This document shows, piece after piece, positions 35,072 through 43,590 of a stretch of 64,000 nucleotides of DNA. The position numbers and the translations under genes were made by a program. Each line of letters starts with the position of its first letter. Positions within the stretch are counted from its first letter, which is position 1. The stretch is taken from assembly GCF_000153125.2 (NCBI RefSeq), contig NZ_CM002299.1, positions 2,864,928 through 2,928,927 on the forward strand. Reading direction: 5' to 3'. The notes beneath the pieces are model-generated. The model searched no databases. It saw only the letters and a list, made by a program, of their open reading frames with translations, and was not told where the DNA came from. This DNA comes from Congregibacter litoralis KT71. Lineage in GTDB: Bacteria; Pseudomonadota; Gammaproteobacteria; Pseudomonadales; Halieaceae.

Positions 35072-37366
35072 TTAGAAGGAAAGTGTGACGCCAAGCGAGG
35101 TAACCCGCCCCAGAACAAACTCGCGCTCGGGCTCCAAAGCGTAGCCGCCTTCCACCCGTCGCTCGTCAAAATCAATGCCTGCAATATTCTTGCGGTCTGT
35201 CAGGTTGCTCACATCAGCAAAAACCTCAATCCTCACTCTTGGAAAATCCCACACTTTGCGTGCTGAAACATCGAGTGATAAGAACTCAGGCAATTCGCTG
35301 TTATTCAGTATCGAAGACACTGGCACTACATCTCCATCCGCAATAAAACTTGGGAGCGCGGTACTGTTCCATCCGGAATGCCAGGTAAGAGCGCCGGCAA
35401 GACTAAAATCTCCCAATTCATAGCGCATGCCTAGATTCATGGTGTGACGCTGCGACCATCGACGCGGGATGCTTCGACCCTCGATTCGGTCTTTTGCATC
35501 CATATAGCTATAGCTTAGATCACCGGTAATAGACCGGCTGAAGGCACGCTCAACAGAGACATCAAAACCACTGGCGTAGACCTGATCTGGTTGAATTTCC
35601 ACGCGGTCTTCTTCGAGTTGGGGCAACAAGACGAAGGGGTTAAACAGATTCTCAAATCGCCCTTTGGGTCGTCTGTATTGCTTGTAGTACGCCTCCCCGC
35701 GCAGTAACAGGGAACCACCCCGCCACTCCAGCGCGACGGCAACTTGGTCTGCAATCTGTGGCTGGAAGAATCGATCCAAGCCATCCCGCACCTGTAGCTC
35801 CTGTACGGCTTCTGGCTGCTGAAAGCGTCCGAGATCCAATCGAACTGTCATTTCATCACTCACGGTGTAGGCAACACCTAGTCTAGGAGACAACTGTGTT
35901 TCAAATCCTCGGTCAATGTAGTAATCCTGAAAATCAATACGCATTCCCGGCTGGATGACCAACCTTTCACCCACGGGCACCTGCATTTGGACGTACCCGC
36001 CGCCAGACCAACCTTCTGGCTTCAGGTTGATATCTCTAGATTCGTTACGTGGAGTTCCGATTAAATCTGCAATTACACCGCGCTCAATCTCACTTTGATG
36101 CTGGTATCTGCCCCTATTGAACTCTGCTTGCCAACCGAGCTCGTAAGTAGTTCCCAGTCCATCGCGGATCCAGTCATTTCGAACCGCCACTCGAAGGACA
36201 TCTTGCTGATGTTGCAAGAAACCGCCCTCTTGATCCTGCTCAATCTCCTCATTGTCAAATTGCTCATTCCGCCTGGAAAGGTCTATTGCTGAACCCGTTA
36301 AACGCGTGCGCCACCTTCCAAGGCCATCAACTAGGTATTCTGCCCAAAGATGATCGGTTACCACTTTCGAAAGCGCTGTTTCTTGGCCGACCAGATCCCC
36401 GACAAACAAAATGTCGTCCTTTGCCTGAGTAAAACCAAAGGCGACACTGCTGTCAGGTGTAAGGTCTACGTGAAAACTTGCTGATAAGTCACTGTATTCT
36501 GGAACCCCTGACTCATGCTCAATGAACGAAGCGACGTCATCCAAATCTCCTCCGCGCCATGACAGCAAAAAGTTGCCTCCTTCGGCAAAATCAACATCCC
36601 CATACAAGGCGACCCTTGTTGCGAAGGTTGAAAACCCAATGTCTAGATTCCTCTGCTCCGATCGCTCGCGGGTTTGCAGGTCCATGACACCACTCATTCG
36701 GTTACCGTATCTCGCGGGGAAGCCGCCGGTGTAGATATCAAGAGAATCGAGGCTACTAATGTCAATCGCGCTGTAGGCACTGTGGAAATCGGCTAGATGA
36801 AAGGGTTCGAGCAACTCAATCCCATTTCGTATGATCAGAAGTTCATCACTCAATCCACCGCGAATGTGTGGCCTGGCAGAAACGCCTAGGGTCGATACTC
36901 CCGGCAATCGAGTCGTGACTCTTAACGGGTCGGAAGCAAACAACGGTTGAGCGCCAATTTCGCTCGAAGAATAAGACCGTGTTGGATTTGTAGTCTCGGG
37001 CCCGAAGAATCGGTGGCGACTGCCAGTAACAATCACCGTTTCCAATTGCGGTTCATCCTCTAAAGCGCTAGCTACAGATTCAGCCTCTGCGACGGGTACA
37101 TACTCAGGCCCTCGGACAATAGCGATAACGCCTTGCTGGTATCGGAGAGTTAGTCCGAGCTCTTTTAATGCCTCCTCAAGCACATCAAGTGTCGGCGAAT
37201 CTAGCGATACCGTTTTGCCTTCAGGAACAAGCTGGGTGCTATAGACAATGCGCGCCCCTTCCACTTCCAGCAAACCAATCAGCTCGCCAAGTGTCATCGT
37301 GGTCTCAGCAGCTTCGACTGCTGAGATTAAGAAGACTAAGCAAGCAACAGTGAGATTCGTTCTCAT
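35072..37366 (-). CDS. TonB-dependent transducer with N-terminal STN domain
   Basis: A 764-residue outer-membrane receptor. After a signal peptide (about 1-19) comes a secretin/TonB short N-terminal (STN) domain (about 22-85: TMTLGELIGLLEVEGARIVYS, LDVLEEALKELGLTLRYQQG), which contacts FecR-type proteins. The plug (about 105-225) has LETVIVTGSRHR, VTTRLPGVSTLG, RPHIRGGLSDELLIIRNGIEL and GGFPARYGNRMSGVMDL; the barrel ends VTSLGVTLSF. Substrate unknown. The STN domain and the FecI/FecR pair 4.6 kb away suggest one signalling system, although separated by msbA, the barrel gene and mlaA. Confidence 0.88.
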   Translation of the reverse strand: MRTNLTVACLVFLISAVEAAETTMTLGELIGLLEVEGARIVYSTQLVPEGKTVSLDSPTLDVLEEALKELGLTLRYQQGVIAIVRGPEYVPVAEAESVASALEDEPQLETVIVTGSRHRFFGPETTNPTRSYSSSEIGAQPLFASDPLRVTTRLPGVSTLGVSARPHIRGGLSDELLIIRNGIELLEPFHLADFHSAYSAIDISSLDSLDIYTGGFPARYGNRMSGVMDLQTRERSEQRNLDIGFSTFATRVALYGDVDFAEGGNFLLSWRGGDLDDVASFIEHESGVPEYSDLSASFHVDLTPDSSVAFGFTQAKDDILFVGDLVGQETALSKVVTDHLWAEYLVDGLGRWRTRLTGSAIDLSRRNEQFDNEEIEQDQEGGFLQHQQDVLRVAVRNDWIRDGLGTTYELGWQAEFNRGRYQHQSEIERGVIADLIGTPRNESRDINLKPEGWSGGGYVQMQVPVGERLVIQPGMRIDFQDYYIDRGFETQLSPRLGVAYTVSDEMTVRLDLGRFQQPEAVQELQVRDGLDRFFQPQIADQVAVALEWRGGSLLLRGEAYYKQYRRPKGRFENLFNPFVLLPQLEEDRVEIQPDQVYASGFDVSVERAFSRSITGDLSYSYMDAKDRIEGRSIPRRWSQRHTMNLGMRYELGDFSLAGALTWHSGWNSTALPSFIADGDVVPVSSILNNSELPEFLSLDVSARKVWDFPRVRIEVFADVSNLTDRKNIAGIDFDERRVEGGYALEPEREFVLGRVTSLGVTLSF

Positions 37367-37523
37367 TTCGACGCGAGAGGTCCGTTTATTCCAAATAAGC
37401 TAGAGATCACCTTCTTAACCATGCTCGGCGACAGACGGCTTTGCTAAATTTTAGGGCAAATGCTGCTCTGAATCGATACATAGTGTAATCCCCCCATTTA
37501 TAACCGCAGTTTTCGGTAGAGGG

Positions 37524-38321
37524 TTAAGCCGCCATCATTAACTGCCTGGGCGGCACGCCGCCAATGGCGGTATTCGGTCTTTCATTATTGTATTGCCAAA
37601 GCCATTGTGTAGCTAAAGCTTGAGCATGATCCAGCGAAATGAACGAATGAAGATCAAGCCATTCATGCCGTACTGTTCGATTGAAACGCTCGATGTAGGC
37701 ATTCTGTGTCGGCTTTCCGGGTTGTATATAGATCAGTGTAATCCGATGTTCGTTGGCCCACGCCACTAACGTTTGGGAGATATATTCCGGGCCATTGTCG
37801 CAGCGAATTGCCGCAGGTTTACCCCTCCACTCGATGATCTGATCTAATGCCCGTATCACGCGTGGTGCCGGCAACGAGAAGTCCACTTCAATTCCTAAGC
37901 CTTCTCGGTTGTAGTCGTCGATGACATTGAAGGTTCGAATCGTTCTGCCGTCTCTTAGCCCGTCAGACATAAAGTCCATAGACCACACCTGATTTGGCGC
38001 TCGTGGGACATCGAGTTCGCCGGGGTAATCGCGGCGAATGCGGCGGCGTGGTTTGATCCGTAAATTAAGCTCCAACTCCCGGTAAATTCGGTACACGCGC
38101 TTATGATTCCAGCGATAGCCCTTCACGTTACGCAGGTAAAAAAAGCACAACCCAAAACCCCAGCGCTTGTGAGTCTGAGTGAGGCGCAGCAGCCAATCAG
38201 CGACTAGCGCATTCTCACCGTCCAGCTTTGCACGGTAGCGGTAGCAGGTCTCACTAATGCCGTACACGACGCATGCCAGGCGAATACTAATCCCATGCTT
38301 GGCGACACCTCTGCGGGCCAT
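37524..38321 (-). CDS. IS3-family transposase OrfB (copy B)
   Basis: A 265-residue DDE transposase, the same size as copy A. Asp in [10 protein letters not shown], Asp in IRCDNGPEY and Glu in [15 protein letters not shown] are present, along with [27 protein letters not shown]. The reading frame is open for about 100 codons upstream, but that portion overlaps OrfA out of frame; the start at 38321 ([15 protein letters not shown]) matches copy A. Probably expressed as an OrfAB fusion by frameshift. Confidence 0.9.
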   Translation of the reverse strand: MARRGVAKHGISIRLACVVYGISETCYRYRAKLDGENALVADWLLRLTQTHKRWGFGLCFFYLRNVKGYRWNHKRVYRIYRELELNLRIKPRRRIRRDYPGELDVPRAPNQVWSMDFMSDGLRDGRTIRTFNVIDDYNREGLGIEVDFSLPAPRVIRALDQIIEWRGKPAAIRCDNGPEYISQTLVAWANEHRITLIYIQPGKPTQNAYIERFNRTVRHEWLDLHSFISLDHAQALATQWLWQYNNERPNTAIGGVPPRQLMMAA

Positions 38322-38341
38322 CTCGCGACGCGCGGATGGCC

Positions 38342-38608
38342 TTACAACTTTCCCTCTAGGGCTTCCTGACGCAACTCGGACTTGATGCGCTCCTCGGCAT
38401 ACATTTTCTTGAGCTGGGCGTTCTCCGCTTCCAGTTCCTTCAGGCGCTTCATCATCGAGGCATCCACGCCGCCAAACTTGGCGCGCCACTTGTAAAACGT
38501 CGCTGAGCTCATGCCGTATTCGCGGCACAAGTCTGTTACCGGAGCGCCAGCTTCCGCTTGCTTCAATATCGCCAGGATCTGGCTGTCGGTGAATCGAGAC
38601 TTTCTCAT
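38342..38608 (-). CDS. IS3-family transposase OrfA (copy B)
   Basis: An 88-residue helix-turn-helix protein, [41 protein letters not shown], and a Leu-rich C-terminal helix. It aligns along its full length with OrfA of copy A without gaps. Confidence 0.9.
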   Translation of the reverse strand: MRKSRFTDSQILAILKQAEAGAPVTDLCREYGMSSATFYKWRAKFGGVDASMMKRLKELEAENAQLKKMYAEERIKSELRQEALEGKL

Positions 38609-38817
38609 TCCGCTCTCCTTGTTTGAGCATCATAAAAGCCTCTACTTAAAACCTCGACTATTTCTTGGGGGGATTACAAAACCGTCCTTTCTTAAAGTAA
38701 GTGGAAACCTACGCTATTGCGGAATCGCGCCGATCGAAGCCTGGCCGCAGATGGTTAAGTTGCCGTTGACACCGGTGCTGTTCGACCCTGTCACAACCGC
38801 CACTTTCGCCCGTAAAG

Positions 38818-40170
38818 TCATCCGATGCGCGGTCCCTTTGAAGCCTTGCGATCAGTCGCAGCCCCCAAATCAGTACCAACCGATTTGACATGCTGCTCAT
38901 AGCTGGAGATTTGCAGAGGTGATAGCGAATCAACCCGCTTACACATGTATGTCGATATTTGCTTTTGAATAGTGTTCGGCAGGTCGTAATCCTTCGCAAG
39001 CTCTGCAAACTGAGCGGTTCCCTGTCTAACCTGATCTAGTAAGCTGAGAATGTCTGTCTTTCTTAACGATGCATGCCTACCAACCGCCAACAGGTCATCC
39101 AGAGTTACATCCTTTCCTTTGCCAGCGATCGTCATATTGTGTTCGCCGGCTATACCCTGATTAAAGGTGATGTCGTACGCAGGGGAGTTCACCCAGGCGC
39201 CCTCGGGTTTCATCATGAATGCGAAGTTTTTGGTATGGTCGTCTCTGTTACCTGACACGATGTTAAACAGCATTCTTTTGAATAACTCTCGCTGCTCGGC
39301 GACAGACTTCGTCAATTCTAAAGTCAGCTTCGTCAGTTTGACGTAGTCGTAATTTGGCTCCCTAAAGGTCGCGTTTAATAAGCCGGCAACGCTGTGCACA
39401 TGATTACGCCTGTTGTTGACGTCTCTATCGAATCGCTTCGTGGCGAAATAAGCATTGCCGTCGTCCGCAGGTATCAGCTGACATTCCGCCATGTTGATCT
39501 CGGACGCTTTCGCCATCTGCGCATAGATATACTCCATAGCGCCTTCAGCTTTTTTGTCGGGCGTTGCGCCTGTTGGGAATTTGACAATCCAGTGTTCGTA
39601 ACCCGGAGGCAAATCCTCCGAGCCAGCTATAGCATTACCCTGCTGACTGATCCCAACCAACAGTTTTGGTCTCGCGCCACCTGAGGGCGTCCCATGTATC
39701 GTGTGATAGTCGATGACCTCATCCAGGGAGCCTTCGTAGATGCGCGTCGCCTCACTCCCCGCTTTGGTGAGATCGAAATCACGCACAGTGGTTCCCGTCT
39801 TCGAGGCGCCTTCGTCGGGTTCGTATGAAATCGCCCCCATACCCCGAGAGCCGATGAGAGCGAGACGGTCAATAGGCGATAGCGTGCTCGTGTCTATACC
39901 TTGAGATTGCAAGGCTCTATCCATCAAGAGTAAGCCCCAACCGTCCGGCAGCGAATCGTGAAACAATCCGTGGAGCCCTTCCAGAAGGCCACGCTCAGCG
40001 TTAATAAGGCCTTTACGGAGGGGTAGCGTAAAGGGGGAGACCTCGATATTGCGCAAGAGAAATTCAGGCCGAAACTCAAAGGAAGCCATGCCACGCTGGT
40101 ACGCGATCCGACCCATGGGCGCTGGCTCATCTGAGTGAAACCCATGAAAGAATACGCTGAGTACCTTCAT
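38818..40170 (-). CDS. hipA: HipA-family serine/threonine kinase toxin
   Basis: A 450-residue HipA-like toxin. N-terminal subdomain: GLLEGLHGLFHDSLPDGWG and LALIGSRGMGAISYEP. The kinase core has IVKFPT, KRFDRD, the catalytic loop GNRDDHTKNFAF (Asp310, Asn315) and a metal-binding Asp in SPAYDITF (Asp333). HipA toxins phosphorylate translation factors such as glutamyl-tRNA synthetase and slow growth. All key residues are present, so it is likely active. It overlaps hipB by 4 bases with antitoxin first, the normal order. Confidence 0.88.
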   Translation of the reverse strand: MKVLSVFFHGFHSDEPAPMGRIAYQRGMASFEFRPEFLLRNIEVSPFTLPLRKGLINAERGLLEGLHGLFHDSLPDGWGLLLMDRALQSQGIDTSTLSPIDRLALIGSRGMGAISYEPDEGASKTGTTVRDFDLTKAGSEATRIYEGSLDEVIDYHTIHGTPSGGARPKLLVGISQQGNAIAGSEDLPPGYEHWIVKFPTGATPDKKAEGAMEYIYAQMAKASEINMAECQLIPADDGNAYFATKRFDRDVNNRRNHVHSVAGLLNATFREPNYDYVKLTKLTLELTKSVAEQRELFKRMLFNIVSGNRDDHTKNFAFMMKPEGAWVNSPAYDITFNQGIAGEHNMTIAGKGKDVTLDDLLAVGRHASLRKTDILSLLDQVRQGTAQFAELAKDYDLPNTIQKQISTYMCKRVDSLSPLQISSYEQHVKSVGTDLGAATDRKASKGPRIG

Positions 40171-40451
40171 CGTGGTCTGCCGGATTGTTCGATCAGTTCA
40201 TCCATCGTGGTAGCAGTAAATCCGGGAAGGGCCTGCGGGATCACGTCTAACGCGCCATAAACAGCGCATAGCATAAGGAACTGGCGGAGCGAGATCTCAC
40301 CCGTGTCTTCAAATCGTCGCAATGTAGGTGCTGGCACACCACTTCTGTGGGCGGCCTCACTGCGACTATGGCCCAGACGCTTCCGGACTGACTTTAGCTT
40401 GCAAGCCAAATCTAGCTGCACTTCGAATGGGCTTAAAGAAGATATAACCAT
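40167..40451 (-). CDS. hipB: HipB-like XRE antitoxin
   Basis: A 94-residue helix-turn-helix protein: LACKLKSVRKRLGHSRSEAA, HRSGVPAPTLRRFEDTGEISLRQFLMLCAVYGAL. It should bind the HipA-like toxin and repress the operon; a palindrome GATAATATATTATC lies 31 bases upstream. No clear ribosome-binding site precedes the ATG. The pair probably stabilises the integrated element. Confidence 0.8.
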   Translation of the reverse strand: MVISSLSPFEVQLDLACKLKSVRKRLGHSRSEAAHRSGVPAPTLRRFEDTGEISLRQFLMLCAVYGALDVIPQALPGFTATTMDELIEQSGRPR

Positions 40452-40481
40452 ATCAATTATCAGATTTTAATAGCTCTATTT

Positions 40482-40495
40482 GATAATATATTATC
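40482..40495. promoter_or_regulatory. Operator candidate of the hipBA operon
   Basis: GATAATATATTATC is a perfect 14-bp palindrome just upstream of hipB; a further pair TTATCA / TGATAA (around 40457-40486) partly overlaps it. Such dyads are the usual HipB targets. AT-rich sequence alone could also account for it. Confidence 0.5.
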
Positions 40496-40737
40496 ACATA
40501 TATATTGGCTTCGGATAGGCTCTCAGGCATCGCCAGAGACCGCTCCCGCAGATGCGAGCTGCCGTTTCTCGAGTTGCGTTGTTCAAATGTGGTGAGAAAA
40601 CTCCACATAGCGTGAGAGCCAACACTATCGGTGAGTTGTGGAGTAAACATTTGTGATGAAAGACCATATTCTCAGAGAATTGCCGATATTTTTTTGAAAC
40701 ACCCAGCGAGGAGCACAGTTAACTTGCGTGAAAGACA

Positions 40738-41385
40738 TCAATCCTTCGGTCTTTCACTGTTGAGACACTGCTGCAAACGACCTCGCAGCTCCGCCGCATC
40801 TTGCTCGGCTGCGCTTGCCCTGGATTCAGCCCAGCGAGTTTGGTCGCGCTCCTCCGCTAACTCTCTTTAGATGATCATTCCTGCTCGTCTCGAGGAGTGC
40901 CGAAAGAATCGTAACTTGCTCACTTGTGGCCTTGAAACTGCCGATTGCCTCTGCCTCGAGGTTTTCGGCAGCTGACTGCGCATCCTGGGCGAGCTGCCTT
41001 TTTCATGCTCACTACCTGCTAACGCTTGCTCCAACCTTTCGATTTCGCGACTTGCAGCATCGAGCTCTCCACGCATCTTCTGCTGCTTTTCTGTGGCCGA
41101 ACGGACGACTGCGTCCACTCGCTCTCTAGATTCTATATCGAGCGCGTTCGCCACTCTGACGATCGCATCGTGAATCACCCTAGACACCGCCTCCGGTAGC
41201 TCCGAAGTCACCGCGTTTGCGTGCTCCGCCGCCTCGATGTACTCCCTCAAGAGCTTGCTAATAGTAGAGTAGGATCCCCCGCAGATACGATCCCGGACAC
41301 TGTCGGCGGTAGGCATAGCTCCTGCCGCCAGAATCTCATCCGCAGCGCGCTGCACAGACTCTTTAGTAGCGATTGCTCGAGCCAT
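40738..41385 (-). pseudogene. KfrA-like DNA-binding coiled-coil protein, frameshifted twice
   Basis: The N-terminal domain matches the KfrA N-terminal type found on plasmids: SVQRAADEILAAGAMPTADSVRDRICGGSYSTISKLLREY. A coiled coil follows (VDAVVRSATEKQQKMRGELDAASREIERLEQAL). Near 41010 the coiled coil passes to another frame (QLAQDAQSAAENLEAEAIGSF) and near 40868 to a third (RELAEERDQTRWAESRAS) before a stop at 40738. So two indels break the gene, or the assembly has errors. KfrA proteins bind DNA and help plasmid stability, hinting at plasmid ancestry for this part. Confidence 0.7.
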
Positions 41386-41509
41386 GCGCTTTCCACTGTA
41401 CTGTATTACACGTGATGCATTACGGTATTCCGCATGTCAATACATGCTTGGCCGATCTATTGATCCAGATTAGACATGCACATCGTCAAACGCAGGTTCT
41501 GGCAAGTAT

Positions 41510-41728
41510 GTGACGAGCACCCGCATAGGTAGCCGCCGACCTAATTTGGCAGGAGCGGCGTTAACAGAACTGATTCCTATAAAACAGAATTTAGCAGTCT
41601 GGATTGACACAGAATTTCGACCAGTCCCCTCGCAGGAGGCGCTCGCATCACACTATGACCTAGATCGAACATGCTACGCGGTAATTGAAAGTGGCGAGCG
41701 TAACGTTGCCACCCTAAATCTATTCTAA
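41510..41728 (+). CDS. Small hypothetical protein
   Basis: A 72-residue frame diverging from the kfrA-like gene (124 bp between starts). I do not recognise it; it contains LAGAALTELIPIKQNLAVWI and REVPSQEALASHYDLDRTCYAV-like helical parts. It may be the 5' remnant of a longer gene broken near the following IS. Weak support. Confidence 0.25.
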   Translation: MTSTRIGSRRPNLAGAALTELIPIKQNLAVWIDTEFRPVPSQEALASHYDLDRTCYAVIESGERNVATLNLF

Positions 41729-41906
41729 ATCGCAAGAGGACTGCAGCTGGATATTTGGCCGCCTATTTGCTCCGCTCGCCGACATAGATGATTCGTGAGC
41801 AACAGCACACCTCAACCGTTTAAAACTTCCACACATTCCAACTTTAGTGCGTTTCACTGACCTTTCCCCCAAGTTAAAACCAATACGTGGATGAGATCTC
41901 CAGAAT

Positions 41907-42725
41907 TTATGCTGCTTGCCTCGCAAAGGCAACCGGCGGTAAATAGTTCAGCGAGCTATGCGGTCGAACGTTGTTGTATTGGTGTTGCCACAGCATGATT
42001 TCGGTCTCTGCGTCGTCGAGTGAGCGGAACCAGTGACGGTTTAGGCACTCATTCCTGAACTTGCCGTTGAGGCTTTCCACAAAGGCGTTTTGTGTTGGTT
42101 TGCCTGGCTGGATAAACCCAAACTTTACGCCGGACTCTTGGCTCCAGAAAAACATCGCTTTACTGGTAAATTCGGTGCCGTTGTCACAAGTGATTTTCTG
42201 CGGTTTTCCCCGGTCTTCAAATAGCTCACTTAAAAAGCGAGCGACCTGCGAGCCAGTGATAGAGACAGCGACGAGTTGTCCGACCATTTCACGCGAGAAG
42301 TCGTCAACGACATTCAGTACGCGGAATCGTCTGCCACTACTTAGCTGATCTGACACAAAATCCATCGACCACCGCTGATTAACGCGTGACGGCACCTCCA
42401 TTGGTTGCCTTGGTCGCTGGAGCTTTTTGCGCTTCTTAGTGCGCACCTGGAGCCCTTCCTCGGTGTACAGGCGATACGTGTGCTTCTTATTCACAACGAG
42501 ACCTTCGTTCTTCAGGATCCCGTGTAATAACAGGTAGCCGTACGCTGACTGCTCAACCGCTAGGGCCTTCTGTCGGGACCTCAAGGTATCGTCACGAGCC
42601 GGCTTCGACTGGTACCGATAACCTGTTCTGCTGACGCCCGCCAAACTGCATGCTGTGCGCTGGCTCAAATGACAGACCTCAATCATATGAGTAGCAACAT
42701 GCTTCCGCGCGGCAGGCGTTACCAC
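41907..42725 (-). CDS. IS3-family transposase OrfB (copy C)
   Basis: A 272-residue DDE transposase. HTH_21-like start CHLSQRTACSLAGVSRTGYRY, then Asp in RWSMDFVSDQL, Asp in ITCDNGTEF and Glu in NAFVESLNGKFRNECL, ending HSSLNYLPPVAFA. The frame is complete and overlaps OrfA by 7 bases, as expected for frameshift fusion. Confidence 0.9.
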   Translation of the reverse strand: MVTPAARKHVATHMIEVCHLSQRTACSLAGVSRTGYRYQSKPARDDTLRSRQKALAVEQSAYGYLLLHGILKNEGLVVNKKHTYRLYTEEGLQVRTKKRKKLQRPRQPMEVPSRVNQRWSMDFVSDQLSSGRRFRVLNVVDDFSREMVGQLVAVSITGSQVARFLSELFEDRGKPQKITCDNGTEFTSKAMFFWSQESGVKFGFIQPGKPTQNAFVESLNGKFRNECLNRHWFRSLDDAETEIMLWQHQYNNVRPHSSLNYLPPVAFARQAA

Positions 42726-42982
42726 TTTTTTTGCAGCACATCCTTCATGGCCTCGTTCTCGAGCAGCTTCTCCGCCAAAAGTTTCTTAAGCTTGCTGTTC
42801 TCTGACTCAAGCTCTCTCAGGCGCTTGGCCTCGTTTACCTCGAGCCCAGCGTACTTACTGCGCCAGTTGTAGAACGTGCCTGTCGATATGCCGAGCGAGC
42901 GGCAGATATCGTCGACTTTGGCGCCGGCTTCATGCTCTTTGATGGCGCCAATGATCTGTTCTTCGGTGTATCGCTTCTTCAT
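42719..42982 (-). CDS. IS3-family transposase OrfA (copy C)
   Basis: An 87-residue helix-turn-helix protein: KKRYTEEQIIGAIKEHEAG, ICRSLGISTGTFYNWRSKYAG and a Leu-rich helix LRELESENSKLKKLLAEKLLENE. Typical IS3-family OrfA. Confidence 0.9.
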   Translation of the reverse strand: MKKRYTEEQIIGAIKEHEAGAKVDDICRSLGISTGTFYNWRSKYAGLEVNEAKRLRELESENSKLKKLLAEKLLENEAMKDVLQKKW

Positions 42983-43023
42983 CGTGAAATCTCCATGGTG
43001 CTAGGTTAGCTGGAAATCTCATC

Positions 43024-43590
43024 GTGTTCATGGCGTTAATATCAGGGGATAGGTCATCACCAGACCTCGGGCCTGAGCTTAGGTATTGCTTGGCGAAATT
43101 GCAGGCAATTCGACACCCGCCTATCTGTGGCCCGAACAACTAGAGACCTCTTGAATTGCACGCTCGATTGACCCACTTTTTAAGATATTTACATTAGATG
43201 TTTGACCCAAGCTTGAGTCAATTTTTTAGAATAATCTCAACCTTTCGCTCGATGGTGGTGACTCAATATTCAGCACAACTGCTGGAGCCAAACTTAGAAA
43301 CAATTCAACAACTACAAATCAACCCCTCCGCCCCAGCCACTGAGGAGGCTGGCACGCCACACTCACGGCTTCTCAAACTTATTTTCACGTAGCCTTCTAA
43401 AAACCTTGACGTCAACGCAAATTTTACTATTAAATTCAGACAGTTAGGGGAGGTTAATAAGAGTGCGATATTTTTAAACTATCAATCCTTAACAACTATT
43501 AACGTGACGCTATCTCGGTGATTTTCACGCCACCTAAGCTACATAGGCACCAAGACGAAAACTTCGTTACTGAAACATAGATCGATATCA
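43024..43590. other. AT-rich leader of the recombinase operon, no gene seen
   Basis: 567 bp between IS copy C and the first recombinase-module gene. No supported coding frame. It contains a likely promoter at 43406-43433 and otherwise AT-rich DNA. Confidence 0.5.
43406..43433 (+). promoter_or_regulatory. Promoter candidate of the recombinase operon
   Basis: TTGACG (43406-43411), 16-base spacer, TATTAA (43428-43433), 158 bp ahead of the first gene. The -35 lies in a perfect palindrome TTGACGTCAA, which could be a regulator site. Confidence 0.4.

Larger units (their letters stand above)
37484..38678 (-). mobile_element. IS3-family insertion sequence, copy B (inverted)
   Basis: 1195 bp with ends TGTAATCCCCCCA and GGGGGGATTACA, the same terminal sequence and exactly the same length as copy A, but transcribed in the other direction and with diverged internal sequence. 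Flanks (ATAG left, AAAC right) show no target duplication. With copy A it brackets the envelope cargo. Confidence 0.85.
41890..43023 (-). mobile_element. IS3-family insertion sequence, copy C (different type)
   Basis: 1134 bp with imperfect inverted ends GATGAGATCTCCAG / CTGGAAATCTCATC and a 3-bp direct repeat GTG on both sides (41887-41889 and 43024-43026). Carries orfA and orfB of another IS3-family lineage, unrelated at the ends to copies A and B. Confidence 0.8.

Noticed and set aside
18744..38682. A composite transposon with target duplication around IS copies A and B
   Set aside because: Outer flanks GCAG and AAAC do not match; only the bracketed layout is reported.
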